This document shows, piece by piece, positions 8,214-16,367 of a DNA stretch of 64,000 nucleotides (its first letter is position 1; the number at the start of each line of letters is the position of its first letter). Origin of the DNA: Anaeroglomus sp964630775. GTDB taxonomy: Bacteria > Planctomycetota > Phycisphaerae > Sedimentisphaerales > Anaerohalosphaeraceae. The notes beneath the pieces are model-generated. The model saw nothing but the letters and a program-made list of their open reading frames with translations, was not told the origin of the DNA and made no database searches. The stretch is taken from the NCBI GenBank assembly GCA_964630775.1, contig CAZVYY010000005.1:73209-137208 (forward strand), written 5' to 3'. A program made the position numbers and the translations under genes.

Positions 8214-8275
8214 CCGAAGCAGGATGCTTCGGCTACGTTCGGGAAAAGGACCGAAGCAAGATGCTTCGGCTACGT
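8214..8275 (+). repeat. REP hairpins 1 and 2, upstream of the transposase
   Basis: Two direct copies of CCGAAGCARGATGCTTCGG (8214-8232 and 8251-8269), each followed by CTACGTT. Each has an 8-bp perfect stem with a 3-base loop. Two further copies follow the transposase gene at 8931 and 8967. Palindromes flanking a RAYT gene in this way are the classic REP arrangement. Confidence 0.85.
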
Positions 8276-8297
8276 TGAGAAGATGAAGGAGTTGCTG

Positions 8298-8906
8298 ATG
8301 GATATATTTTATAGTCCCGTTCAGGAAACAATTGTCACACAGGGCAATTTGCCACACTGGACGCAACAGGGCAAGCTGCATTTTGTCACCTTCCGCCTGT
8401 CGGACTCTTTGCCGCGGGAGCGTATCGAACAAATTCATCGGGAACGTCTGCTATGGGAGGAAAAACACCCCTTGCCCTATTCAGAGCAGGATTGGCATGA
8501 GTATCACTGTTTGTTTTCGGAGCGAATTGAAACCTGGCTGGATGCCGGCTGCGGAGAATGCCTGCTGTCCCGGCCTGAACATGCTGGGATTGTCGTAGAT
8601 GCGTTACGGCATTTTGAACGGCACCGCTATCTTCTGGATCACTGGGTTGTTATGCCAAACCATGTGCATGTGCTGGTTATGCCGATTGAACCTTACAGGC
8701 TTGAAACCATTTTACATAGCTGGAAGTCGTTTACTTCAAATGCAATCAATAAACTTCGACACCGCCAGGGACAGCTTTGGCAACATGAATCATTCGACCA
8801 TATTGTTCGCAGCGAACGACAATTAGAACGATTCCGAAAATATATTGAGGAAAACCGGGCAAATGCGAATGGACAAGCCGTGATGTCGAATGATAGAATA
8901 GTATAG
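8298..8906 (+). CDS. REP-associated tyrosine transposase (RAYT, Y1/IS200-like)
   Basis: Single-strand DNA transposase of the Y1 HUH group. The HUH motif is in MPNHVHVLVMP, and the catalytic tyrosine is probably in FRKYIEENRANA. LWQHESFDHIVRSERQ is the conserved RAYT C-terminal signature. Length is 202 residues from the chosen start, normal for RAYT. I prefer the ATG at 8298 because AAGGAG lies seven bases before it. A start at 8202 would translate straight through two REP hairpins, giving odd repeated residues (DASATFG, EARCFGY). Two REP copies lie upstream and two downstream, so this is a complete REP-RAYT unit. RAYTs are usually single-copy and domesticated, and are thought to spread or process REPs. 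Confidence 0.88.
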   Translation: MDIFYSPVQETIVTQGNLPHWTQQGKLHFVTFRLSDSLPRERIEQIHRERLLWEEKHPLPYSEQDWHEYHCLFSERIETWLDAGCGECLLSRPEHAGIVVDALRHFERHRYLLDHWVVMPNHVHVLVMPIEPYRLETILHSWKSFTSNAINKLRHRQGQLWQHESFDHIVRSERQLERFRKYIEENRANANGQAVMSNDRIV

Positions 8907-8930
8907 GTGATTGAGGATATTCTTAAAGGA

Positions 8931-8991
8931 CCGAAGCAGGGATGCTTCGGCTACGTTAAGGAAAAACCGAAGCAAGATGCTTCGGCTACGC
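8931..8991 (+). repeat. REP hairpins 3 and 4, downstream of the transposase
   Basis: Copies at 8931-8950 (CCGAAGCAGGGATGCTTCGG, loop one base longer) and 8967-8985 (CCGAAGCAAGATGCTTCGG), each followed by CTACG. Same orientation as the upstream pair. They lie between the transposase stop and the thioesterase gene and may reach its 5' leader. Confidence 0.85.
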
Positions 8992-9019
8992 TGAAAATAG
9001 CCAGAATGAGGACTGGATT

Positions 9020-9535
9020 ATGACAACGACACAAGGCAAGACGCCGGCGCAGAGCGCTGTTATGACCCGTTATATGGTGATGCCGCAGGATGCCAACCCG
9101 TTCGGGACGGCGTTCGGCGGGGTGATTATGAGCTGGATCGATATGGTGGCCTCGATGGCGGCCCAGCGGCACTGCGGGACGGAGGTGGTGACGGCCGGCA
9201 TCGATTCGCTGGCGTTTGAGTCGCCGATCCGCATCGGGGACCAGGTGGTGCTGATGGCGATGGTCAATTATGTGGGCAAGACGTCGCTGGAGGTGGGGGT
9301 GCGGGTGGTGCGGGAGGACCTGACGACGGGGGTGCAGACGGCGGCGACGCGGGCGTACCTGACGTTTGTGGCGGTGGATAAGCAGCACCATCCGATTGCG
9401 GCTCCGCCGATTGTCCCGCAGACCGAGGACGAAAAACGGCGGTGGCTGAATGCAGCTATCCGGGTCAAGGCTCGCAAGGAACTGCGGGCCAAGGTGCGCT
9501 CGGCGGAAGGCGGAGATGCGTTAAAAAATATGTAA
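9020..9535 (+). CDS. Acyl-CoA thioesterase, hotdog fold (YciA/BACH type)
   Basis: Hydrolyses acyl-CoA to free acid and CoA; cytoplasmic. The hallmark is NPFGTAFGGVIMSWIDMVAS, matching the hotdog helix of YciA-type enzymes (N/D-x-x-G-x-x-FGG-x-x-M-x-x-xD). Further family signatures are DSLAFESPIRIGDQV and the strand VGKTSLEVGVRV. Length of 171 fits a single-hotdog enzyme. The C-terminal tail is basic (KARKELRAKVRS). It stands alone downstream of the REP unit. Chain-length preference cannot be read from the sequence. Confidence 0.88.
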   Translation: MTTTQGKTPAQSAVMTRYMVMPQDANPFGTAFGGVIMSWIDMVASMAAQRHCGTEVVTAGIDSLAFESPIRIGDQVVLMAMVNYVGKTSLEVGVRVVREDLTTGVQTAATRAYLTFVAVDKQHHPIAAPPIVPQTEDEKRRWLNAAIRVKARKELRAKVRSAEGGDALKNM

Positions 9536-9763
9536 GGGCGATGTGGAGAATTCTCGATTTACGAATTACGATTTTCGATTTGAAAACTGGGTTCCTATCC
9601 CCGCCTGTGAGAGGACAAGCTTTCGAGGGAATGACAAGTTGGGATGACGAGAGAGGGATTGCACCAGGAAGAGCAGGAAGGGCATGAAGAAGTAATGTCA
9701 CTATTTTCTTCAAGTGCTTCATGAACTTCATGGTGAACAGGAAAGATTTTAAGGGAGTGAAAT
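9536..9763. other. Intergenic stretch with dispersed AT-rich words
   Basis: No gene seen. It contains the words CGATTTACGAATTACG and ATTTTCGATTTG, like those at 7400-7500, then about 140 bases of unremarkable sequence leading to the ribosome site AAGGGAG at 9751. Confidence 0.4.
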
Positions 9764-9769
9764 TTGGAA

Positions 9770-10198
9770 ATGAGCGATGAGAAGGAAATTCGAGATGATG
9801 AGCGATTGGGGAGTGAGGCTAATGGCGGATGGTGGCGGGGGTGGATGGGGAAGGCCGCGGGGATTTGCCGGGAGCATCCCTGGGTGTTGGCGGTGTATGT
9901 CGCGGCGCTGCTGGCCGATGGGGTCAGTACGATTTATTTTATGCTGCATGAAGGGTCGGAGGCGGAACTGCACCCGGTGGTGAATCTGGTGTCGCGGATT
10001 GCCGGGCCTGTGCTGGGGCCGCTGATCGGGGTTGCGGGCAAGGCGATTGCGGGGATTATTGTTGCGGTGTACTGGCGGCGGATTGCAGCGTTTATCCTGC
10101 TGGCCGTTGGCGTGATTTCCTGCTGGGCGGCATGGTATAATCTCTGGGGCTGGCAGGTGTATGAGCCGAATATTTTTCAGTGGTGGCCGGTGCGGTGA
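9770..10198 (+). CDS. Small membrane protein (DUF5658-like topology)
   Basis: About 142 residues with a charged N-terminus (SDEKEIRDDERLG) and three or four hydrophobic segments: WVLAVYVAALLADGVSTIYF (about 43-62), a Gly-rich AGPVLGPLIGVAGKAIAGII pair and AAFILLAVGVISCWAAWYNL. The pattern of a short helix with D-x-x-ST, an N-x-x-HPVVNL turn and further helices recalls DUF5658-type planctomycete membrane proteins, but that link is tentative. Either TTG 9764 or ATG 9770 could be the start; AAGGGAG lies 6-12 bases upstream. Function unknown. Confidence 0.65.
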   Translation: MSDEKEIRDDERLGSEANGGWWRGWMGKAAGICREHPWVLAVYVAALLADGVSTIYFMLHEGSEAELHPVVNLVSRIAGPVLGPLIGVAGKAIAGIIVAVYWRRIAAFILLAVGVISCWAAWYNLWGWQVYEPNIFQWWPVR

Positions 10199-10256
10199 AT
10201 TGAGAATTTAAAATTTCGAATTGAGAAATACGATAGAATCAATTCGGGAGTGAGAT

Positions 10257-11438
10257 ATGCGATGGCGCTATGGTGTTGTGGTGTGGGTGGTGATGTCTGC
10301 GGTTGTGTGGGCGGCGGATACGTCGATGCTGTGTCAGGGGAGTTTTTGGACGGAACAGGAGGCTGAATCGCGGCTGGCGGTGCTGGCGGCGGGGTATCCG
10401 ACTCAGGAGGCGTGGAAAGAGCGGGCCGAGTTGGTTCGGCGGGGGATATTGCAGGGGGCGGGGTTGTATCCGCTGCCGGAGCGAGGGGAGTTGAAGCCGA
10501 TAATTCGTAAAAAGCGGACGTATTCGGGTTATACGGTCGAGAATGTCGCGTTTGAGTCGTGTCCGGGTGTGTATGTGACGGGGTCGTTGTATCGGCCGGT
10601 TCAGGAAGCTGCGTCGTATCCGGGGGTGCTGTGTACGCACGGGCATTGGAAAGAGGCGTCGGATTATGGGCGGTATCGGCCGGACATGCAGATTCGCTGT
10701 GGGACGCTGGCGAAGATGGGGGCGGTGGTGTTTGCGATAGATATGGTCGGGTATGGGCAGATGCGGGAGTTGGGTTGGACGCATCCGATGAAGGGGGCGT
10801 TGCAGTTGCAGCTTTGGAATGCGATTCGGTCGGTGGATTTTTTGCTGACGCTGCCGGGGGTGGATGGGGACAGGCTGGCGGTGACGGGGGCGTCCGGGGG
10901 CGGGACGCAGACGATTTTGCTGACGGCGGTCGATGAGCGGATTGATGTGTCGGTGCCGGTGGTGATGGTATCGGGGCATTTTTTCGGGGGCTGTGAGTGT
11001 GAAAGCGGGATGCCGATTCATCGGAGTGCGACACATCAAACCAATAATGCCGAGATTGCGGCGCTGGCGGCACCGCGGCCGATGCTGCTGATCAGCGATG
11101 GGCAGGACTGGACGAAGAATACGCCGGAGGTGGAGTATCCGTTTATCCGGAATGTGTACCGGCTGTATGGGGCGACGGAGCGGGTTGAAAACGCCCATTT
11201 CCCGGAGGAGGGGCACGATTATGGCGTGAATAAACGCAAGGCGATGTATGCGTTTCTGGAAAAGCATCTTGGGCTGAATCGGGGGGCGATTCTGGATGAT
11301 GGGGGTCAGGTGGATGAGGGCTTTGTGGTGATTGAGAAGACCGAAGATTTATATGTATTTGACCAGGATTGTCCGATTCCGGCAAATGCGATCCGGCCGG
11401 AGCAATTTAAGGGTGTTAGTGTCAAAAATAATCCATAA
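10257..11438 (+). CDS. Secreted alpha/beta-hydrolase, acetylxylan-esterase-like
   Basis: Predicted secreted serine esterase. A signal peptide (MRWRYGVVVWVVMSAVVWA) is followed by an alpha/beta-hydrolase core. VLCTHGHWKE is the oxyanion region, GASGGGTQT carries the nucleophile S213, SDGQDW gives the acid (D284 or D281) and EEGHDYG the base H320. The layout matches the dienelactone-hydrolase/acetylxylan-esterase group common in planctomycete polysaccharide loci, which removes acyl groups from sugar chains. Substrate is not visible. The start has GGGAG seven bases upstream. The gene stands alone, and a repeat-containing gap follows. Confidence 0.78.
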   Translation: MRWRYGVVVWVVMSAVVWAADTSMLCQGSFWTEQEAESRLAVLAAGYPTQEAWKERAELVRRGILQGAGLYPLPERGELKPIIRKKRTYSGYTVENVAFESCPGVYVTGSLYRPVQEAASYPGVLCTHGHWKEASDYGRYRPDMQIRCGTLAKMGAVVFAIDMVGYGQMRELGWTHPMKGALQLQLWNAIRSVDFLLTLPGVDGDRLAVTGASGGGTQTILLTAVDERIDVSVPVVMVSGHFFGGCECESGMPIHRSATHQTNNAEIAALAAPRPMLLISDGQDWTKNTPEVEYPFIRNVYRLYGATERVENAHFPEEGHDYGVNKRKAMYAFLEKHLGLNRGAILDDGGQVDEGFVVIEKTEDLYVFDQDCPIPANAIRPEQFKGVSVKNNP

Positions 11439-11559
11439 ATAGGCGAATATGTGAGGATATTGGAAAGTTTTTTATTTTTTTCATTACAAAATTTTTGTCA
11501 GCCACCGGTTTTAATATGAGTTAAAATAACGGGTTGATATTAGCTCTTTAGAAATCTGT

Positions 11560-11626
11560 TGTGTCGCCTCTTTGGGGCTTACTAAGACGCTAAGCCTGAC
11601 CGGGCGCTTCCACGCCCGGCTATTTT
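11560..11626 (+). repeat. 70-nt hairpin repeat, copy 2
   Basis: Second copy of the element at 8025. TGTGTCGCC and TGGGGCTT are kept, the middle differs, and the hairpin CCGGGCG-CTTCCA-CGCCCGG (11600-11619) plus CTATTTT is intact. It is followed by a smaller hairpin, CCCCTCTGGGG. It lies in the 255-base gap between the esterase and the sigma factor gene; nothing else is seen there. Confidence 0.65.
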
Positions 11627-11693
11627 ATTTGACCCCTCTGGGGTTAAGACCGTAACGGATTTCTATCGAGCAAATAACTTATGAAGCAGTGAG

Positions 11694-12239
11694 ATGGCTG
11701 ACGACAAACTAAAGCGTGAATCCGGACAGAAAGAAGATGTGTTCTTCCGGCTGTTTTCTGCACACCAGCGCGAGGTTTTTTCGTATATTGTGACGCTGGT
11801 GCCCAGTTCGGCGGATGCGGAGGATATTTTTCAGGAGACCGCATCGGTTCTGTGGCGCAAGTTTGATGAGTTTACCGTGGGGACAAGCTTTACATCCTGG
11901 GCATGCAGGATTGCCTACTTTATCATTCTGGACTATCGGCGCAAGACCTTCCGCAATTCGATTCGTTATTCTTCCGAGACACTCAAGCTGCTGTCGGAAT
12001 CGTGCCATGCGATACAGGCTGGGCAGGGGCGGCGGATGGAGGCACTGGATGAGTGCCTGAAGAATCTGTCACAGCGGGAGCGCAACCTCGTGCAGCTTCG
12101 GTATTATAAATCGCTTTCGGTGCAGGCGATTGCCGAGCAGGCAGGCAAGTCTATGAATATGATTTATAAGTCACTGGCGCGGGTGCATTATTTTCTGTTT
12201 GAGTGTGTTCAGCGGACGATGGCGGTGGAGGAACGATGA
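11694..12239 (+). CDS. ECF-type RNA polymerase sigma factor
   Basis: Alternative sigma factor of the planctomycete/verrucomicrobial ECF-like group. Region 2 is DVFFRLFSAHQREVFSYI through DAEDIFQETASVLWRKF and TSFTSWACRIAYFIILDYRR. Region 4 is LSQRERNLVQLRYYKSLS followed by the helix-turn-helix VQAIAEQAGKSMNMIYKSLA. Length of 181 is normal. The stop overlaps the start of the next gene (ATGA), so it is co-translated with the FecR-LamG protein, the usual arrangement for a sigma factor and its membrane regulator. The likely targets are the secreted LamG and sulfatase genes that follow; this is inferred. Confidence 0.9.
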   Translation: MADDKLKRESGQKEDVFFRLFSAHQREVFSYIVTLVPSSADAEDIFQETASVLWRKFDEFTVGTSFTSWACRIAYFIILDYRRKTFRNSIRYSSETLKLLSESCHAIQAGQGRRMEALDECLKNLSQRERNLVQLRYYKSLSVQAIAEQAGKSMNMIYKSLARVHYFLFECVQRTMAVEER

Positions 12240-13879
12240 AGTCCGGACGCGATAAATTTGAGATTTGCGAACTGATTCTGCGGATGCTGGATGACAGTGT
12301 GTCGCCGGAGGAATTCCGTGCGTTTGAGGATCTACTGAAGAGCGATGATGAGGTGCGGGCGATGTACCTGTCGATACTCGAGGGGTATTCGCATATTCAG
12401 AAACCCGGCAGCGGACTGCGGATTAATATGATGGGCGGGGAGGACGATGGGGGATTTGATCAGGAACTGTGGCAGATGCTGGCCAGGGCGGAAAGAGAGT
12501 CGCCTTCGGTGGAAGTTGCAAAGCCGACGGTTGAGGCCGAGGCGGAACCATCGCGGCCGGTTGTTTGGCGTGCAGATCGGAAAGTGTCGCTGGTCTGGTC
12601 GATTCTGGCTGCTGCGGCGGTGCTGCTGGTGATTGTCTTTGTGCGGTTTGCACCGGTGCGGGATATATCTTACGGCCAGATTACCGAGGTGTATCAGGCG
12701 TCGCAGGAATCCGGTGGACGTCTGTATCGCGGGCAGTGCCTGGGCGGCGAGACGGTCAAGCTGGACAAGGGGATGGTTGAAATCCAGATGGATGATGGCC
12801 CGGTGGTGCTGGTAGAGGCGCCTGCGGAGATTCGGCTGGAAGAAAATAATCAGGTGTTTCTGGTGCAGGGGAAGGTGACGGCGGATGTGCCGAAGAGCGC
12901 AATTGGATTTACGGTGCGGACGCCGTCGGCGACGGTGGTGGATTACGGGACGCAGTTCGGCGTCATGGTGGATCGATTTGCTACGACCGAAGCCCATGTG
13001 CTCAAGGGGCAGGTGGAGATGCGGCTGGGGTCGAATGTGCGTGTGTTTGACAAGGCGCTGCGATTGTCGGCCAACCAGGCCGGGAGTGTGTCGGGACAGA
13101 CTCTGGCGATGATTCCTGCGGCGGCCAATCAGTTTGCTTATCGGATTCCATCGGCGTTTGAAGCGGCTGTGATGGAACTGGAACCGATGCTGTATTTTCA
13201 TTTCAAGAATAATGATGTTGGCACATTCTGCGAGATGACGGGCAAGCCGGGACTTGCGATGACGCTGAGTCCGGGACTGTCGGTGGTGTCGGGGCTGCCT
13301 TTGGGCCTGGATAAGTCGGGTTATGCGATGAAGCTGGACGGCGTGTCGGGATATTCGGTGGGCAATGTGTACCCGGTGGCCAGTCTGGATACGGGTGACT
13401 ATACGGTGGCGGGGTGGGTGCGTCTGGATACAATTCAAAGTCAGATTATCTGGTCGAATAAAGTGGTCGGGCGGATTGCCAACGACGGGACCGAGTCGGG
13501 GGCCTATTACCGGGTGCTGTGGATTAATGAGCAGGGGCGGCTTGAGCACACGGCGTATTATCCGGAGAATGCCGTCCCGCAGCGCAAGGTCAAACCGATT
13601 GTCAGCCCGATCGTTCTGGAGGCGGACACGTGGTATTTTATCGCGGTGACTCATGCCCTTCAAAAGCAGAAATTGCTGTATGTCAACGGCAGGCTTGCGG
13701 CGCAATCGCCGGACAAGCAGGGCACACGGCTGGAAACATATACCGAGCTGCAGTTTGGACTGCCGTTTGAGGGATTGGCGCCGGGATTATCCGGGGCGAT
13801 TTCGGAGGTCCTGTTTTTCAGCAGAGATTTGACAGATAAAGAAATCCTGAGACTCTACCAGACAGCGACTCAAAACTAA
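12236..13879 (+). CDS. FecR-domain membrane protein with C-terminal LamG domain
   Basis: Probable anti-sigma or sensor partner of the sigma factor. The start at 12236 overlaps the sigma stop; a longer frame from 12203 would overlap 37 bases. The N-terminal 110 residues are cytoplasmic and acidic, with the helix ELILRMLDDSVSPEEFRAFE. One membrane helix follows (VSLVWSILAAAAVLLVIVF, about 118-137). The FecR domain follows, with AEIRLEENNQVFLVQGKV and VDYGTQFGVMVD. The C-terminal 220 residues are a LamG/concanavalin fold (YTVAGWVRLDTIQSQIIWSN, LLYVNGRLAAQ, LSGAISEVLFFSRDLTDKE), which may bind sugar outside the cell. This FecR-LamG fusion is common in planctomycetes. Confidence 0.85.
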   Translation: MKSGRDKFEICELILRMLDDSVSPEEFRAFEDLLKSDDEVRAMYLSILEGYSHIQKPGSGLRINMMGGEDDGGFDQELWQMLARAERESPSVEVAKPTVEAEAEPSRPVVWRADRKVSLVWSILAAAAVLLVIVFVRFAPVRDISYGQITEVYQASQESGGRLYRGQCLGGETVKLDKGMVEIQMDDGPVVLVEAPAEIRLEENNQVFLVQGKVTADVPKSAIGFTVRTPSATVVDYGTQFGVMVDRFATTEAHVLKGQVEMRLGSNVRVFDKALRLSANQAGSVSGQTLAMIPAAANQFAYRIPSAFEAAVMELEPMLYFHFKNNDVGTFCEMTGKPGLAMTLSPGLSVVSGLPLGLDKSGYAMKLDGVSGYSVGNVYPVASLDTGDYTVAGWVRLDTIQSQIIWSNKVVGRIANDGTESGAYYRVLWINEQGRLEHTAYYPENAVPQRKVKPIVSPIVLEADTWYFIAVTHALQKQKLLYVNGRLAAQSPDKQGTRLETYTELQFGLPFEGLAPGLSGAISEVLFFSRDLTDKEILRLYQTATQN

Positions 13880-13942
13880 ACACGGGATAATTCAGACCAG
13901 GTATTTGAAAACGAACCATAAACACTTTTTGGAGGATTACGT

Positions 13943-16168
13943 ATGAAGAAACTCATGATTCTTTTGATGGTATGCTGTGCGGCGGGGCTGGCGGGTGCCG
14001 GTTATCCGGGGCAGGTCCTGTTCAGCGACAATTACAACCGTGCCAACAGCACGGATATCGGCAGTTCGTCGGTCGGCATGGCCGGGGTGCTGGCGCCGAT
14101 GGTCTATGTGGAGGCGTTTGAAGGCTCCGGGGTGGCGACGTCGATCCAGATAATAAACAATCAGCTCAATGTGGCGATGGGACCCGGCATGGGCAGCTTG
14201 TTTCTGGATTACAACCTGATTGATGCGTCGATACTGGCTGCGGGCGGTTTTTCGGTATCGATGGATGTGACCGGCATTACCACGGCGGATGATGCAGGCA
14301 ATCGTTTCGGCGGATTTGGTGTCGGGCATACGCGAGATGAGGCTCTGGCGGCCAAGGACAGTTTCGATTCGGCTGTTCCTTTCCGTCCCAACCTGGCGCG
14401 GGCCAATCAGGGTATTGGGGTGTCGGATTTTTATGTCGATCTGGCTCTGGACCAGAATCTGCGGATATGGAGCAAAGGTGCTCTGCTGGAAACGATTGGT
14501 GTCGGGGCTGCGACCGGGACAATCCGGGCCGATTTTTATGTTGCCGATTTCAATGCGGGCAGCACCATTTACGCAGAGGTTTATTTTAACGGCGTCAGAA
14601 AAAGCACAAAGTCCTTTACCTGGGATCACACCGCCGCCAATTACCTGGGCATCAGCGGCAGAACCGCGGCGGCCGGGGTATTTCTGGACAATCTGTCAAT
14701 TGTCACACTCTTGAGTGAAAAAGCCGGCGCGCCGGTTCCGGCCAATGGCACCACCGGAGTAGATCCGGCCACGGTAGTGCTTCAGTGGGTCAAGGGGAAG
14801 GATGCCGCGGGCAATCCCAATACGGCCATCACTAAGCATTATCTTTACATTGCTGAAAACGAACCGAACTTTGTCAATGTGACACCGGTTACCGTGGCCG
14901 ACAGCGCCGATCCGATTACGCATGATCCTGTGGTGATTGATGCGACGGATACCGACAAAACCTTCTACTGGCGTGTGGATGAAAGCGTTCTGATTAACGG
15001 TATTCCGTCCGGACCGAAGGAACCCAATACCATTCAGGGATTCGTGTGGAAATTTGAGACGGTCAAATCCGTTCCGATTATCAATGCCCAACCAGCCAAT
15101 CAACTGGTTGAACCCGGCCAGACGGCGAAATTTTCAATTGCCGTATCAAGCATGTCACCGCTGACGTATGCATGGTATCAATCCGGTGATAAAGCAATTG
15201 ATACCCCCGCTGATGATAGCCTGGTCGGACAAACTCAGATTTTATCCATTCCGAATGCCCAGGCCGCCAATGAAGGATACTATTATTGCAAACTGGTGAA
15301 TACCGGAGGAGCCGTCGTGTCCAATGTCGTCACCCTCGGCATCAAACGCGTGGTGGCTCACTGGACACTCGATGCGGCGGATTTTGTCGGCGGCGTTTAT
15401 CTTGACAACAGTGGAGAAGGCCACCATGCCGAACCGAATCTGCTGCCGACTGCCGGGTCCTTTGTGCCTGGTGCGGATCCAACCGAAACCGGGGATGCCC
15501 TCGATACGACCGTTGTCCCCTTGTCCGTGGCCGATTCGGGTGATTGGGCGGCAGCGGCTTACACCAGTCAGATGACGGTTTCAGCATGGGTTAAATGGGC
15601 CGGTCCCAACGGCGCCTGGCAGGGTATCGTTAGCAACCGCGTGGATCCGACTAACGGCAACTTCTACATTGAAATTCGTCAGGATAACGGCAATGTGCAG
15701 ATCGGCTCGCCCGGCGGCACGGACCTGATTGCGAGCAAACTGCCGGTCGGAGAATGGACGCATGTTGTCGTGACAGCCAGCTCCGACGGCCGCATTATCT
15801 ACTTCAATGGTCTGCCGGTGATTACACGAACCCCGGCTAATCCGATTACCCAGCTTGCGGTTCCGATGTATGTAGGCGCTCTGGGCCGCAGCACTGCCGG
15901 TACACTGAGCTCTCCGTTCAATGGTGTGATGGATGATGTGCGGATTTACAACTATGCCAAAGATAAGTTCGGTGTTGCTGATCTTTACTATGATGTTACG
16001 GAAATCCCACTGTGTCTGAATCCGGGGAACGTTGGTCTTGTGTTTGACGTTGCCGGCGGCGGAGCCAGTGGTGACCAGCCGGATTGCCGGGTTGATCTGA
16101 TAGACTTTGCGGTGTTTGCGGGCGACTGGCTCAATTGCGGGTTATATCCGCATGCGGATTGTCAATAA
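13943..16168 (+). CDS. Secreted multidomain LamG protein with dockerin-like tail
   Basis: Extracellular protein, probably carbohydrate-binding. Signal peptide 1-20 (MKKLMILLMVCCAAGLAGAG). Residues 20-260 form a concanavalin-like jelly roll (QVLFSDNYNRANS). Residues 263-378 are Fn3-like with the planctomycete ATDTDKTFYWRVDE motif. Residues 378-467 are Ig-like (YAWYQSGDKA, EGYYYCKLVN). Residues 468-680 are LamG (TVSAWVKWAG, IIYFNGLPV, NGVMDDVRIYNYA). The tail (690-741) has the dockerin-like CRVDLIDFAVFAGDWLNC seen in three other proteins here. A GGAGGA site precedes the ATG. It lies 63 bases after the FecR-LamG gene and is probably in its regulon. No catalytic domain seen. Confidence 0.82.
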   Translation: MKKLMILLMVCCAAGLAGAGYPGQVLFSDNYNRANSTDIGSSSVGMAGVLAPMVYVEAFEGSGVATSIQIINNQLNVAMGPGMGSLFLDYNLIDASILAAGGFSVSMDVTGITTADDAGNRFGGFGVGHTRDEALAAKDSFDSAVPFRPNLARANQGIGVSDFYVDLALDQNLRIWSKGALLETIGVGAATGTIRADFYVADFNAGSTIYAEVYFNGVRKSTKSFTWDHTAANYLGISGRTAAAGVFLDNLSIVTLLSEKAGAPVPANGTTGVDPATVVLQWVKGKDAAGNPNTAITKHYLYIAENEPNFVNVTPVTVADSADPITHDPVVIDATDTDKTFYWRVDESVLINGIPSGPKEPNTIQGFVWKFETVKSVPIINAQPANQLVEPGQTAKFSIAVSSMSPLTYAWYQSGDKAIDTPADDSLVGQTQILSIPNAQAANEGYYYCKLVNTGGAVVSNVVTLGIKRVVAHWTLDAADFVGGVYLDNSGEGHHAEPNLLPTAGSFVPGADPTETGDALDTTVVPLSVADSGDWAAAAYTSQMTVSAWVKWAGPNGAWQGIVSNRVDPTNGNFYIEIRQDNGNVQIGSPGGTDLIASKLPVGEWTHVVVTASSDGRIIYFNGLPVITRTPANPITQLAVPMYVGALGRSTAGTLSSPFNGVMDDVRIYNYAKDKFGVADLYYDVTEIPLCLNPGNVGLVFDVAGGGASGDQPDCRVDLIDFAVFAGDWLNCGLYPHADCQ

Positions 16169-16188
16169 ACAGAGTATTATCTTCGAGG

Positions 16189-16222
16189 CGGAAGGCTGGT
16201 TTTCGGCCTTCCGGTTTTTCTT
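16189..16222 (+). terminator. Rho-independent terminator after the LamG gene
   Basis: CGGAAGGC and GCCTTCCG pair around nine bases, followed by GTTTTTCTTGTTT. It lies 20 bases after the stop of the LamG-dockerin gene and separates it from the sulfatase. Confidence 0.75.
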
Positions 16223-16367
16223 GTTTCTGGAGATATACTTAACAAGTATCATTTTGCCGCGAGGATGGCCACAGAACACATTGAAACGGTACTGAGCCGC
16301 GCCTCGGGCGGACAATTTCATCCAGGATCAGTATAACAGGAATGACCGAATAGCACAGGAGAGATCG

